A DNA stretch of 64,000 bases, from assembly GCA_018398575.1 (NCBI GenBank), contig JAGTXZ010000011.1, positions 310,001 through 374,000 on the forward strand. The letters are read 5' to 3'. Below the pieces are notes generated by a model. It was not told the DNA's origin, did not search any database, and saw nothing but the letters and a program-made list of their open reading frames with translations. Shown one piece after another: positions 1 through 10,845 of this stretch. Source of the stretch: Ampelomyces quisqualis. Its lineage: Eukaryota > Ascomycota > Dothideomycetes > Pleosporales > Phaeosphaeriaceae. A program made the position numbers and the translations under genes. The first letter of the stretch is position 1, and each line of letters starts with the position of its first letter.

Positions 1-1615
1 TGCGCTGAACTGCGAGCCTTGCGCTAAACTGCAAGCCTAAGCGACTGCAAGGCCAAGCTACCCTGTAGGCTAGCCTATCTGACCACTGAGAGTATTGTAG
101 GCCAATCTGCTCGTATTTGATACCGCCATCTCCATCACAGGCGGTATGTCGCCGCAAAAACGGATATCCCACGCCGTTGTGTCACGGAACGCCTCCGGTG
201 CTTATTGGTCGGTGCAGAGCCATCTGTCCAAAGCACGTGATTCGGATCGTAGGACCCCAACGATACCTAAGTAGGCTTAGGCTACTAATAACCACAAACT
301 GAGTTTACGGGTCGTCTAACAGAATCTCGACTTCATTACTGGTTTCGAGCTCATCAAGCAGGATCATGACCACGACACTTCGACCGGCGAAGTCGTGCAT
401 CGCCGTGTTCGATGCCCTGCAAGACTGGTGGCCCGACTATGAACAGCGGTGAAGGATTCCAGTGTGTTTCGTGGACGATTCCCGTGGTGTCAAGGATAAG
501 AGCAAGTATGTAGGGTTTCCCAACATGCGAGAGTTCAAGAGAGTATAGTTGTCGTCAGTGTACCCGGCCAGGTTTCTTGATAGAGTACTGAACCCTTTCA
601 GGCAACCGATTCGCCCACCGAGAATTGTTGCTCCGTATAAATGAGCACTGGACCACGATGTGTGCGAATGCTTCATGCTCAAGGTGGCACAATTGAAGCA
701 CACAATAGCTCCTGTACCGAGCTATTTCAACAAGCATTTCGGTCACCGCGAACATTGGCATCGGCCAGTGTTGGCAAAGTATGCATCATTGACTAATCTC
801 ACCTCGTCGTTGAGCCTGCAAACTATCGAATCGGGTACATAGTCGAACACGAGTGTAGTCGTCGGGAACTGTTCCGCGTACTGCTGCGCCTACGTGATAA
901 TTGCTACAACCCCCGCGGCAGACTTTCCACTTCAACACATGGCAATTCATCTCGGCAAGCAAAGTGCAGCTGAATCAGGATATCAATGGTCTGGACCGTA
1001 GCCACGTGCAAGTAGCGCGCGACTGAACCCACACTAACGACGCCAAGACTACCGTAGCCTCGATGCACTCACCGCTTGCCTCAATACTGCTTAGTAGTCG
1101 CAAAGGCAGCGTGGGCTTCCCCAGATTTTGGAACCCGGGGCATACCTGGGTGGCTTGTACCGACAGCTGGATCTTGGCATACCCCGAATCGACCGGAGTC
1201 TGCGCCGCCCTATCGCCAGGACTAGAAGCTTGAGGTTTTATGTCTAACGTTCTTGGTAGCTGTTCAGGGCCTTGGATGTTCAGGGCGTTTTACCACATTA
1301 GTCCTGCGACTCCGAGCCTTGGGCACGAGGTTCCCCGCCATGCTCCCGATCTTGATGACCTCCCGAAACTATGGCTAGTAATGATGCTCCGTTCCGGTAG
1401 TTCTCGCGGTGCCTCATCCGCGGAGTCTGGGGCACGGTGGAACGGATAGCTGTCAAATCTGGGGAAATCGAGACTGCTCCACCGAGTGATACTTTCATGA
1501 TATATAGCTACCACCTCTCTGTGAATGGATCTGCAGCTCCCCCTTCAACGGACGCCCGAACAATTGCCAGACTTCCACGCCTTGATACGGTCCTATTTTT
1601 CCTCCTTGCAGTACC
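1..1615. other. Left-end region without recognised gene
   Basis: No open frame here carries a motif I recognise and none is long. The first 40 bases hold two near-identical 18-base units (starting at 2 and 21) that differ only by G/A. The stretch could be old decayed sequence or simply the long promoter side of the transporter gene that starts at 1616. Confidence 0.4.
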
Positions 1616-3275
1616 ATGGCTTCAACACCAACTTCTTACGCCGATGAGAAGGGCGGCGTCCAGGAGATTGAGCGCGTCGACTCCGATGCCAGCAACCAAG
1701 CCAAAATCAATGCCTTTACTCCCGAAGAGCAGAAGAAGATCATTCGCAAGGTCGATCTTCGCCTGATCCCTACTCTTGGATTCATGTATTGTGTCAGGTA
1801 TGTGCGCTCTCAGACCTAGCTTAACGGCTGCTAACATTATGCGCTTTAGCCTCATGGACCGAACCAATCTGGGTGTCGCCATGGTTGCCGGCATGGGTGT
1901 TGACTTGAAGCTCACTGGCGAAAGATACAGTCTTATCGTGCTGTTGTTCTTCATCACATATGTTGCACTCCAGCCGCCAGCCACCGTTGTGCTGCGCAAG
2001 CTTGGCCCAAGGATCTTTCTGCCTTCGATTGTCGTCATTTGGGGCGCTGTCATGATCGGTTTCGGTTTCGTCAAGGAGTGGCACACTCTCCTGCCTCTGC
2101 GTCTCCTTCTCGGTATCTTCGAAGCTGGTTTCTTCCCAGGCTCCGCCTACCTCCTCAGCTGTTGGTACAAGCGATTTGAGCTCCAGAAGCGCAACACCGT
2201 CTTCTTCCTCATCGGCATGCTCTCATCTGCCTTCTCCGGTATCTTGGGTTACCTCTTTTCCCTCTTGCAAGGTCATGGCATCCAAGCCGCTCCTTGGCTC
2301 GGGTATCACTATGGCCCGACCAAGAAGAATCCAAAGATTGTTCCTCACTACGGTACAGGCCTCTCTGGGTGGAGGTACATATTCATCTTACAAGGAATCA
2401 TCACTGTGGTCATCGGCCTCATCGGATGGTACTACATTGTCGACTTTCCTGAGCTCGCTGCCATCCCATCCAAAATGCAAAAGCGATTCCTCAGCCAGAA
2501 GGAAGCTGACTTCATCGTTGCCCGCATCGAGGAGGATCGCCACGACGTTGTCGCCGAGGAGTTCAATCTCAAGAAGTACCTCAAGGGCGCAGCAGACCTG
2601 AAGGTCTGGGGCTTTGCCTTGATCTTCATGCTTACAACCACGATGACCTACGCCATCGCATACTTCCTTCCTATCATCCTGAAGGATGGCATGGGGTTCA
2701 GCCCAGCAGCCGCAAACTGCCTCATTGCTCCTCCATACGTCTTTGCTGCTTTTGTCATGATGGCATTCGCCTACGCTGGGGATAAATGGCATATCAGGTC
2801 CCCTTGGGTCATTGCCAATGGTGTGTTGGCGCTCATTGGTCTGCCCTTGATCGGGTTTTCGAACAATGTTGGCGTTCGGTAAGTTTCACGCATGCCACTG
2901 CCCACCCAACCCAAGACACTCAACTAACATGAAAACAGATACTTCGGCGTGTTCCTTGCTACTTCTGCTGCCAACGCCAACGTTCCATGCGTCCTTACAT
3001 GGCAGGCGAACAACATCCGCGGCCAATGGAAGCGCGCTCTTTGCTCCGCGACCCTTGTCGGTGCTGGAGGTGTTGGTGGTATCATTGGAGGTACCGTCTT
3101 CCGCACTCAAGATGCTCCTCATTACGTTCCGGGTATTACCGCGTGCATGATCGCCGCTGGACTGATCGTGGTGATTGCATTGCTCATGGACCTCAAGTTC
3201 TGGATGGCGAACAAGCGCGCGAACGCTGGTGGCAAGATGATCGAGGGCCTCGAGGGATTCCGATACACCTTGTAA
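1616..3275 (+). CDS. MFS transporter, anion:cation symporter (Dal5/allantoate permease-like)
   Basis: Three exons: 1616..1797, 1850..2878 and 2939..3275, giving 515 residues. Introns of 52 and 60 nt have GTATGT/GTAAGT donors, CTAAC branch sites and TAG/CAG acceptors, and both splices keep frame. The protein has about 12 hydrophobic segments and a long soluble N-terminus rich in charged residues. The motif DRTNLGVA in the first membrane region, just after the first splice, is typical of the fungal anion:cation symporter family that moves allantoate, nicotinate, pantothenate or similar organic anions. A central loop of about 60 residues between the two halves contains the family-like FLSQKEADFI stretch. 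The substrate cannot be read from sequence. The start has an ACCATGG context. Plasma membrane location is inferred. Confidence 0.9.
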
Positions 3276-4153
3276 GGTATCAGAAGCTATGTAGTGATGG
3301 CTGTAACGAGGAAATGATACTAGTGGTGCACAGAGACGATCACACCAACTTCACCGGTGGATATTGTCACGTGAGGACAGCGCGACTCCTGCGCCTTCAC
3401 CTCCCTTGATACTCATTTCCGGCTAAAGGTCGGCAAAATCACACCCTGTTCTAACGTCGATTAGCTGCAGATAAAACTTGTTGTAAGGCAACAGAGGATG
3501 CCTCGTTTGAACCAAGGGCTGCAGCCAAGCAGGGGACGACGTGCTGTGGTGAAACGCCAAGTAGTGTGAAGCACGGTCAAGCAAAGAAAGAATCATCTGA
3601 CCTTGATCCACATGGCAAAGCTGCTGATGGGCGGTATCGCGCCGGGACAAAGAAAGAAAGAAAGTCGGGGAGCTTCGTGTTTGCAGTGGGGCGGAGGGCA
3701 CAATAGATAGCAGAGATGAATACTGGGCCGTCCCACGGTCCACCCGAGTCCACCGATTGGGCGTGCAGAGTAAGCAGACCAGGGCAGGCATGCTGTACGG
3801 AGTACTCCGTAGAGAAAGCAAAGAACTGTTGGGTGGCAGGTTTCGGTTCGGTTGTTGCTGACTGACGTCTTCACCAGCCGATCCTGCGGCACTACTCCCG
3901 CCCCGGCGTAGCCTGGCACCGCGTTACCCGGCCACTCTGCAGTCTGCACCCTCGCCCACGCCGTGCCGCCCAGAGAGTCGACGCTGCACTGTGTACTCGG
4001 TACGCCGTACATACATCCTTCGTGCCTGCCCTCCAGCCTGCCGCACCTTCCGCCGCGACACGCATCGACATCCGCAACGTGCAGCGAGCGGCGCGCCGCC
4101 GTCCTTCCCGCCCAGCCGCATCGCCCGTCTCTGCTCCCCACCCGCTCACCCCC
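3276..4153. other. Intergenic, promoter side of the GH17 gene
   Basis: This contains the 3' side of the transporter and the upstream region of the glucanase. It is pyrimidine-rich close to 4154. It includes a perfect 16-bp palindrome at 3796..3811. A 325-codon open frame on the minus strand overlaps the GC-rich glucanase start and is treated as a shadow. Confidence 0.5.
3796..3811. repeat. 16-bp palindrome, two TACGGAGTA units tail to tail
   Basis: The sequence TACGGAGTACTCCGTA is its own reverse complement. The half-site TACGGAGTA, in either orientation, also occurs at 6818, 43683, 47632, 59016, 62913 and 63749, always between genes. Its role is unknown. Confidence 0.6.
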
Positions 4154-6056
4154 ATGGCGTACCACCCACCGCCGCACCCAGGCGACATCTCCCCCATCGA
4201 CGGCCCGTCCGACGACGAGGCCCCGCCGCCGCCGCCTGCACATGGCCACTTCCGCCACGCACAGAACCAGCGACAGTACATGGACCCCAACAACTACTCG
4301 GACTACTCGACGCCCGGCGTGACCCCTGGCCCGGCCAGCATGCACGGCAGGGCAGCCGGCGCCGGCATCAGCGGCATGGCTGTGGGCGTCGCGAGCGCCA
4401 ACGAGCGGGAAGCATCCGGGGCTCCAGTCGCGCCAGGAGCTGCGAGCATGTACTCGACCAACAGCTCCATGCACAGCGTGCCGCCCCCGCCCCAGGGGGT
4501 ACCCTACTCGGACAGCCCTTACAACCGCTACTCCTCCACGAACCTCAACCTCGCCAACAACATGGGCCACATCAACCCCAATGACGTTGCCGACGATGAC
4601 GACTGGGGCATGGGCCCCAATCCCTCACAAAGTAAACGACGCTCCTTCCTCCCCCTCGGCGCCTCACGAGACGGCAGTCGCAATGGCTCCCCAGGCTCCT
4701 CGCTAAACGGAGTAGCAGGCGTCGGTGCTGCAGCTGCTGCAGGAGGAACCTATGTCGCAACTCACCATGGCAGCGGCAAGTACAACGCTGTACCCACGAT
4801 TGCCGGCAGCAACGGAAGCAATCCCGAGCTCCTCCAAGAAAAGGCTGCCTGGAAGAAAGCCGATCTGAGGAAGCGCAAGAAGAGAATGTGGATCGCCATC
4901 GCCATCATTGTCGTCATCTTGCTCGGCGCAATTCTTGGAGGTGCACTTGGTGCACTGTTGAACAAGAATGGCGGTGCCAAGGACGCAAACGGAACTGCCC
5001 AATCTGCAGGCGATGTCAAGGCAGACAACAAGAACGATCTTGGCAAGAACTCGGACGAGATCAAGAAGCTCATGAACAACGCAAATCTGCACAAGGTGTT
5101 CCCCGGCATGGACTACACGCCGTTAAACTCGCAATACCCTGACTGCATGCATGTTGGTCCATCGCAAAACAACATCACCCGTGACATGGCCGTCATGTCG
5201 CAGTTGACCAATGCCGTCAGATTGTACGGAACCGACTGCAACCAAACACAGATGCTTATCCATGCCATCGATCGTTTGGAAATCAAGGACACTATGAAGA
5301 TCTGGCTGGGGGTATGGTTGGACAGCAACGATACCACGACGCAGCGACAAATAGATCAGACTTGGACCATCCTCGACGACTACGGCTGCGACTACTTCAA
5401 GGGTATCATCATCGGTAACGAGGTCCTTTATCGAAAAGATCTGTCTGTCACCGAGCTGCTTGGACACATTTCCGATTTCAGGAATAATATCACTGCTCAT
5501 CATTGTCAACTGCCTGTTGCTATGGCTGATCTCGGTGATAATTGGACTGGAGAAATGGCTACTAAGGTGGATATTGTCATGTCCAACGTCCACCCGTTCT
5601 TTGCAGGTGTCGATGTCAAACAAGCTGCAGGATGGACATGGAATTTCTGGCAGGAAAAAGATGTCGCTCTTACCGCGAATAACAAGGACATCAAACAAAT
5701 CATTGCTGAAGTGGGGTGGCCATCTGCCGGTGGCAAAAACTGCGGTAGTGCTACCTCTTGCACAGGCGGCTCCGTCGCAGGTGTCGATGAAATGAACCAG
5801 TTTATGCAAGACTGGGTATGCCCCAGCATGAAGAACGGAACCGAGTATTTCTGGTAAGTTTGCTAAAATGTGTCTCCTGGTCTTTTACTCACTTGTCGAT
5901 AGGTTTTCAGCATTCGACGAACCATGGAAAATTCGTTACAACGAGAAAGGCAAGGAATGGGAAGACAAGTGGGGTCTCATGGATATCAACCGTAACATCA
6001 AGCCTGGCCTCGAGATTCCGGACTGTGGCGGGCAATTACTTCCATCCTTTGCTTGA
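4154..6056 (+). CDS. btgC: Membrane-anchored GH17 glucan endo-1,3-beta-glucosidase (btgC-like)
   Basis: Two exons, 4154..5853 and 5903..6056, with a 49-nt intron (GTAAGT...ATAG) that joins in frame at a Trp codon; 617 residues. The N-terminal third is Pro/Ser/Gly/Asn-rich and cytoplasmic in type. A basic RKRKKR patch is followed by one hydrophobic helix at about residues 246-268, so this is a type II membrane protein. The C-terminal half is a GH17 domain: IIGNEVLYR carries the likely acid/base Glu423 and EVGWPSAGG the likely nucleophile Glu519. The family cleaves beta-1,3-glucan in the cell wall, and the architecture matches Aspergillus BtgC. The open frame extends upstream to 4022, but 4154 is its first ATG. 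High GC in the N-terminal part produces long shadow frames on the other strand. Confidence 0.92.
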
Positions 6057-7375
6057 GCGAGCGCACATACATTTGTTTTCAGCACGACCTTGCATGAGGC
6101 GGCGTTCAGCGGCGTACAATTTTGCACCATTTTGGTTTGGGTTACCGGACCGCACTTTGGATCTTCTATCGAGCTTGTACAAAGAACACATGTGTATGGA
6201 TTTGGCTCGGGGTCTTTTCACAGGCGCCTTGCGGTTTCTTTTACTCTCTGTTGAACGAAATATCTTGATTCTGTGTATACGATATTGGACAGCTCGGGTG
6301 GACGAGTGTGCTCCGAGTGGACAGGAGGCATTTGGGATGGCACGTTTGAGCATTGCAGTTCCCGAGCGACTGCGACATCATAGTACTTAGCCATTAGCGA
6401 CGACATGTAGATAGACCGCCTGGCGTGGTGAGACAAGCATGAATGCAATAAATATGCATACCCTGACGCGTCGCGTCGTCTCTGCTCTGTGGCCTTTTGC
6501 TGAGACGGCAGAATCATCCACCACCGAGTATGCAGCACAGAGCGCCTCGCACAAGTTACACCTCCCTGAACGCCGTCCCTGCCGCATCTCAACCATGGTT
6601 CCGCGTCACTCACCGTCTACTATAGTAGTACCACGTGCCACCCAGGTACAGCCGCCACTGACGACGTGTCGCGAGCCACAACAGCCTTCAGTGCACCCCC
6701 CTTCCTCGCCCCGTCTGCAAACACCGTCGCTGTGCGCATAGTAAGCTTAGTTTTTTTGGGGGGGTTTCTTTTTTCCATGTAAATAGCTTCGAGATCGGTG
6801 TGGGTTCTCTCGACTAGTACGGAGTACCTAGGCTTTGTTGCGGACCGCGAGATGGGACGGTTGTTGTTGTTTGTGTTCTTGTTGACATGGGGGTGTGCGT
6901 GGCGCGCTGTCGGGACGGGGGGGGAGGGGCTGGGGAGAGGCTTGGGTACAGTGTTGTTGCGTAGCTGGATGCATGGTGGTGGTGTACTCAGTACTGGGGC
7001 TCGAGGTGTCATGTTTGTTCGGCGTGTGGGCTTGCAGTTGATGGATCGATTGTTGACCTGGCTTTACCACCGGGGTATGACTAGAAGTGCGAGTGTCAGT
7101 GTGTAAGTGTTCGCGGCTGTGGGCTGTCATGTATATAGGCTTGATGTGTTCGATGAATGCGGGCGATTGCGAAACTGCACATGGCATGTGGCGAAAGTTG
7201 GGATGAATCAGATGATTGTTCGATAGCTTGTTCCGAGTGCACTTCAGAAAGCTGAAGGATCGTATGTGGTGCACGGAAAAAGTGTGTTGATTATACATTA
7301 ACAAAATAAGCTATGTGTCGTGCCATGTTTACATGTATCCCGTCACCTCCACAAGGAGTCTTGGACCAAAGCGTT
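6057..7375. other. Intergenic between convergent genes
   Basis: These are the 3' flanks of the glucanase (+) and the Rds1-like gene (-). There are T and G runs near 6752-6776, GT-rich stretches around 6850-7110 and one TACGGAGTA at 6818. I see no coding signal. Confidence 0.5.
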
Positions 7376-8321
7376 TTATAGAGAGACCTCGACAACAGCT
7401 GGGCCGGCAACGATGGTGTCGTCGGTAGCAGCGGTGTTGCAGGAAGTGAGGACGACGTAGCTCTGTCCAGAGATGCCCTGGGGCACAACGACTTCGTAAC
7501 CGCCGCTGACGCTCTTGGCGTCCACGAAGATGGGTCCAGTGACGGTGATGAAAGCACCGTAGACTTGGCCACCCGCGATCCTGTAGCCTTTGGTGCTAAG
7601 GAGGACAGTTGAGCCCTGCTTGATGGGCGAGTCGTTGCTGGAGGCAGTGAGGACGGGGAAAGCCTTGACGGGCAGAGGCGGGTTGGTGGTCGGGCAGCTG
7701 GTGATGAACTGCGCGGCGAGTGTGTACACTGAATTGTAGCTCAAGGGGTTGTCGAAGGGGGCTGGGAAGGGCTCTTGGCCGATGGTGTCACGGACGTATG
7801 CTGAGTGACGCGACTCGACGGTCAAGATGGAGCCAGCTGCCGTCAGGTATGTCTTGGACATGACTATCGTAGCCGTCAGCGTATACTATCACGTGTGCGA
7901 TTGGAAGGAAAGAAAACTCACTGTCGGCGGCAGCTCCGAGGTAGGCGGAGACACCGACGCCCTCGAGGATAGAGGCCGTCGCAAGGAAGGACTTGACATC
8001 GGTGTAGCCAAAGTTGTACTTGCACTCTGCCGTGGGCGTGACGCCGGCAGCCTTCAGTGCGCCAGTGAGGAAGGAGACGTGGGTCTCTTCGTCCTTGGAG
8101 ATGGTCTTGATGCGGTTGTAGGTCTCCTCGTCAAAGCCAGCGTTCGTGAAGTCGGCGACGGAGTACTTGGCCAGTGCCTCGCGGTAGAATGTATTCTCCA
8201 AATGTTCCAATGTGAGAGCATAGTTGAGAATGTCACCGTCTGACGGGCCAGTAGCGCGCTTGGTGGGTGCGGCTGAAGCAAGTGCTGCAAGAGCAGTGAC
8301 GGAGAAGAATGTGGACTTCAT
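7376..8321 (-). CDS. rds1: Secreted ferritin-like protein, Rds1 family
   Basis: Two exons on the minus strand, 8321..7922 and 7863..7376, joined over a 58-nt intron (GTGAGT...ATAG); 295 residues. The N-terminus MKSTFFSVTALAALASA is a clear signal peptide, followed by a Lys-Arg pair. Residues of about 28-160 resemble the ferritin-like fold of stress-response protein Rds1, with helices carrying LEHLENTFYREAL and ISKDEETHVSFL, where Glu and His are spaced as in the diiron or degenerate ferritin_2 family. The C-terminal half is beta-rich. In Schizosaccharomyces pombe, Rds1 responds to carbon, nitrogen and phosphate limitation, and the same role here is inference. The start at 8321 is chosen because the signal peptide follows it; an in-frame upstream ATG gives a non-signal extension. 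Confidence 0.85.
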
Positions 8322-9817
8322 GATGATGTGAGGTGAGAATGAACCTGGATGAAGTTTGTTCTTGAGATGCAGGGGGATGAATTGGATGAGGGTTCGAATG
8401 GAACCAGCTTTCATCGGTCTTATATCCTCCTTCACATTCCACCACAATTCATTGTACCCCTCTCCATGCATCTAGGCTTGTGCATCATCATTCCACCATG
8501 ACACTATCATCTTTACTTCGAATCTTCCACAACTGGCCTTACACTGCCACAATGTCTGCTAGAGACGGATTCATCTCCATCCGGACGCTCAAAGAGAAAG
8601 GAGGCCTGGAGATCTCCACCCGTTGATGCATCCGTCCTCCCGCCCACGTGCTGTTGCCCAATTTCGTATCCAGTTCATTCATTTGTCATACAAGGCAAGC
8701 CGTTCCAAGGCTGTAAAATGTTGGTGTCACATCCCGAAGCGGAAGTGCCTATTTCGCATCGAGACTAACCCCGCAATTCGTACCACGGATGCAATTCATT
8801 CCGGCAGATGCGCTAGCGGCTGAGCTTGACATGACGCGGGACGCTAGTTCGAATCAGGGGAAATCTGTTTTGAGCTTGTCTGCCGCACCAATTGACTTTT
8901 GGCTTTTGATTTATTTGCAACCACTCAAGCTTCGTGGCGTTGAGCTGGGGTGAGTTGGGCAGAGCATAGGATGGAACGTCGAGCATCCGAAGAGAGTAGG
9001 CCGCGAAGAGGATCAAGATCAGATGGGGTGCAAGTAATAACGCCGCGAAGTGCTACCTGAGATCGCCTTGTCATGGAGGGGAATGGGCCGGTGGACAGGA
9101 GCCTACCAGGGAATTGCCGTTTGGTTCTTCGATAGCGAGTGCTAGAAACACAGCTTCAATAGAGTTCAGGTCGCGTGAGTATGCTCAGTATTGAACGTCC
9201 AAGTGCATAGTTTAAGCAATGTGCAATCTTACATAGGGTTTGTTCACTTTGTCCCATGTAGTCGTCAGGACGACCCCCGCGGACCAGAATTAGGACTAAC
9301 CACTACAATCATTCCCCTGCATCGGCCCATTCTACGCAGCTCCCATCTGACCAAGACCCTGATCATTCCCAGCGGCACATCTCGTCTCGTGCGACCTGAC
9401 TTCATTCCTCCCCGTCGGCACAGGCCTCATCCGTCTTTCTCAACGCGGCACGCCCTGAAACGTGCGGAACAGGACACTACCGAAGCCACAAAGCCTTGTT
9501 TTTGATTCGAACTATTGCCTCCCGATAGAGTGCAAACGGCAGAGATTTGACTGCTATAGTACAATGCTGCCGAGGATGAGAGTGCTTTGTCTTAGTCGCA
9601 TCAGTGCGCGACATTTGCCACGAGGGTAAGGAGGGAGTGTTGTCATAAGTGCGAAGGTACTTTACCTTGGTGAAGTATACTTGCACTTGCCGAGTCTCCT
9701 GAAGATCTTTAAGGTTTGAAAGATATATCAGCTATAATATACGTACCCAACGTTTGTTCCTTCGCATCACAATACACTTTCTTGCCCTTTAGCAAAGCTC
9801 GAATATCACAGCACATC
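8322..9817. other. Intergenic between divergent genes
   Basis: About 1.5 kb lies between the Rds1-like gene (-) and the small secreted protein (+). The open frames are short and lack recognisable motifs. A GTTCGAATC string near 8848 resembles a tRNA B box, but no arm pairs around it. Confidence 0.45.
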
Positions 9818-10294
9818 ATGAAGTCCTTCCTCTTTTCCGCCGTTGCGCTTTTCCTCGCCCTGAACTCGGCCGCAGCGTAAGTCTTGTCCACTCCTACGCC
9901 CGTTGCAACCATTCTCCCTCCACATGGTAGTGTCCTTGATCATTCCCACAGCCACCCTTGACTGATCGTAAATCTCTCCTGAACAATGCACCATCTGCTA
10001 ACACAACTTGCCAGTCAAAACTCCACCACCCCAACATCCACCATCATGATCAAACCAGGCTGCCCATCAGCTGCCCCCGCTGACATCGTGGTTACCCGCT
10101 CCGCCGTCGCCGTCCCATCGTGCGCAGCCGGAAACGCGACAAAGCCCGCAATCGTCAGCATGTCTACCAGCGCTGGCGAAGCCGCCAGCCCATCAGGAAG
10201 CAACCCTGCGCAATTCACCGGCGCCGCAGACAGCGTTCGCGTTGGGGGCGTCATGGTTATTGTCGGGGGTGTGGTCGCTGGGCTGATGATTTAA
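9818..10294 (+). CDS. Small secreted, probably GPI-anchored Ser/Thr/Ala-rich protein
   Basis: Two exons, 9818..9876 and 10015..10294, with a 138-nt intron (GTAAGT, GCTAAC branch, CCAG) that joins in frame; 112 residues. Exon 1 is almost exactly the signal peptide (MKSFLFSAVALFLALNSAAA). The mature part is rich in Ser, Thr, Pro and Ala, has two Cys (KPGC and PSCAAG), one NST and one NAT glycosylation site, and ends in a hydrophobic tail of about 19 residues after a Gly/Ala/Asp stretch, as in GPI-anchored wall proteins. No domain is recognised. Its intron is more than twice the usual local length. Confidence 0.75.
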
Positions 10295-10845
10295 ATGCGT
10301 TGCGTCGAGTTTTCAAATCAGATATGCGCAAGATGAAGATGGCAAGTGAGCGGTGGGCTGTGTATTGTTACATTCTTGGGGGCGGCACAGCTGATGGAGT
10401 GGAATCATGAAGATGGGTCAGCGTTTGAATAGTTAATGGTCTTCGTACCCGTACCTACTTCCTCGGGCACATAGTTATCTACAAAATGAGACAATGGTTA
10501 TTGGTTACATCATCTTGCAGCCTCGTGTATGAAAGCAACACCACCTGTTCCATCCGTTCCCGGTAAGCTCCCTGTGTAATCTTCCATGAACATGTCTTGG
10601 AGATATGCCCGCGCCGTCGCTCAATCGAGAAATGAAATCGATGGGGAGAAACGCAATCGATGGGGAGAAACGCAAGCGATGGGGAGAAACGCAAGCGATG
10701 GGGAGAAACGCAAGCCGAAGCTGCTGAGTGGGAAAAGAGGGAAAAAGAGAACCATGTTGCGCCGCACCAATGCTAAAGTCCATACCAAACGTCCGCCATA
10801 CACGAGAGCTATACTGTCGCTCCAAAAGGGGTTCGCGTCGTTGTT
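10295..10845. other. Intergenic between convergent genes, with short tandem repeat
   Basis: 3' flanks of the small secreted protein (+) and the TmpA-like gene (-). It contains the four-copy 19-bp repeat at 10640..10715. I see no gene. Confidence 0.5.
10640..10715. repeat. Tandem repeat, 4 x 19 bp
   Basis: Four head-to-tail copies of GATGGGGAGAAACGCAAGC start at 10640, 10659, 10678 and 10697. Copy 1 differs by one base (AATC for AAGC); the others are identical. It is non-coding as far as can be seen. Confidence 0.9.

Noticed and set aside
3593..4570. 325-codon open frame on the minus strand
   Set aside because: It is antisense to the GC-rich, Pro-rich start of the GH17 gene; the composition (Arg/Gly/Val/His) and lack of motifs mark it as a shadow.
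8840..8865. B-box-like GTTCGAATC
   Set aside because: The flanking bases do not form a T stem and no A box or acceptor stem is found.
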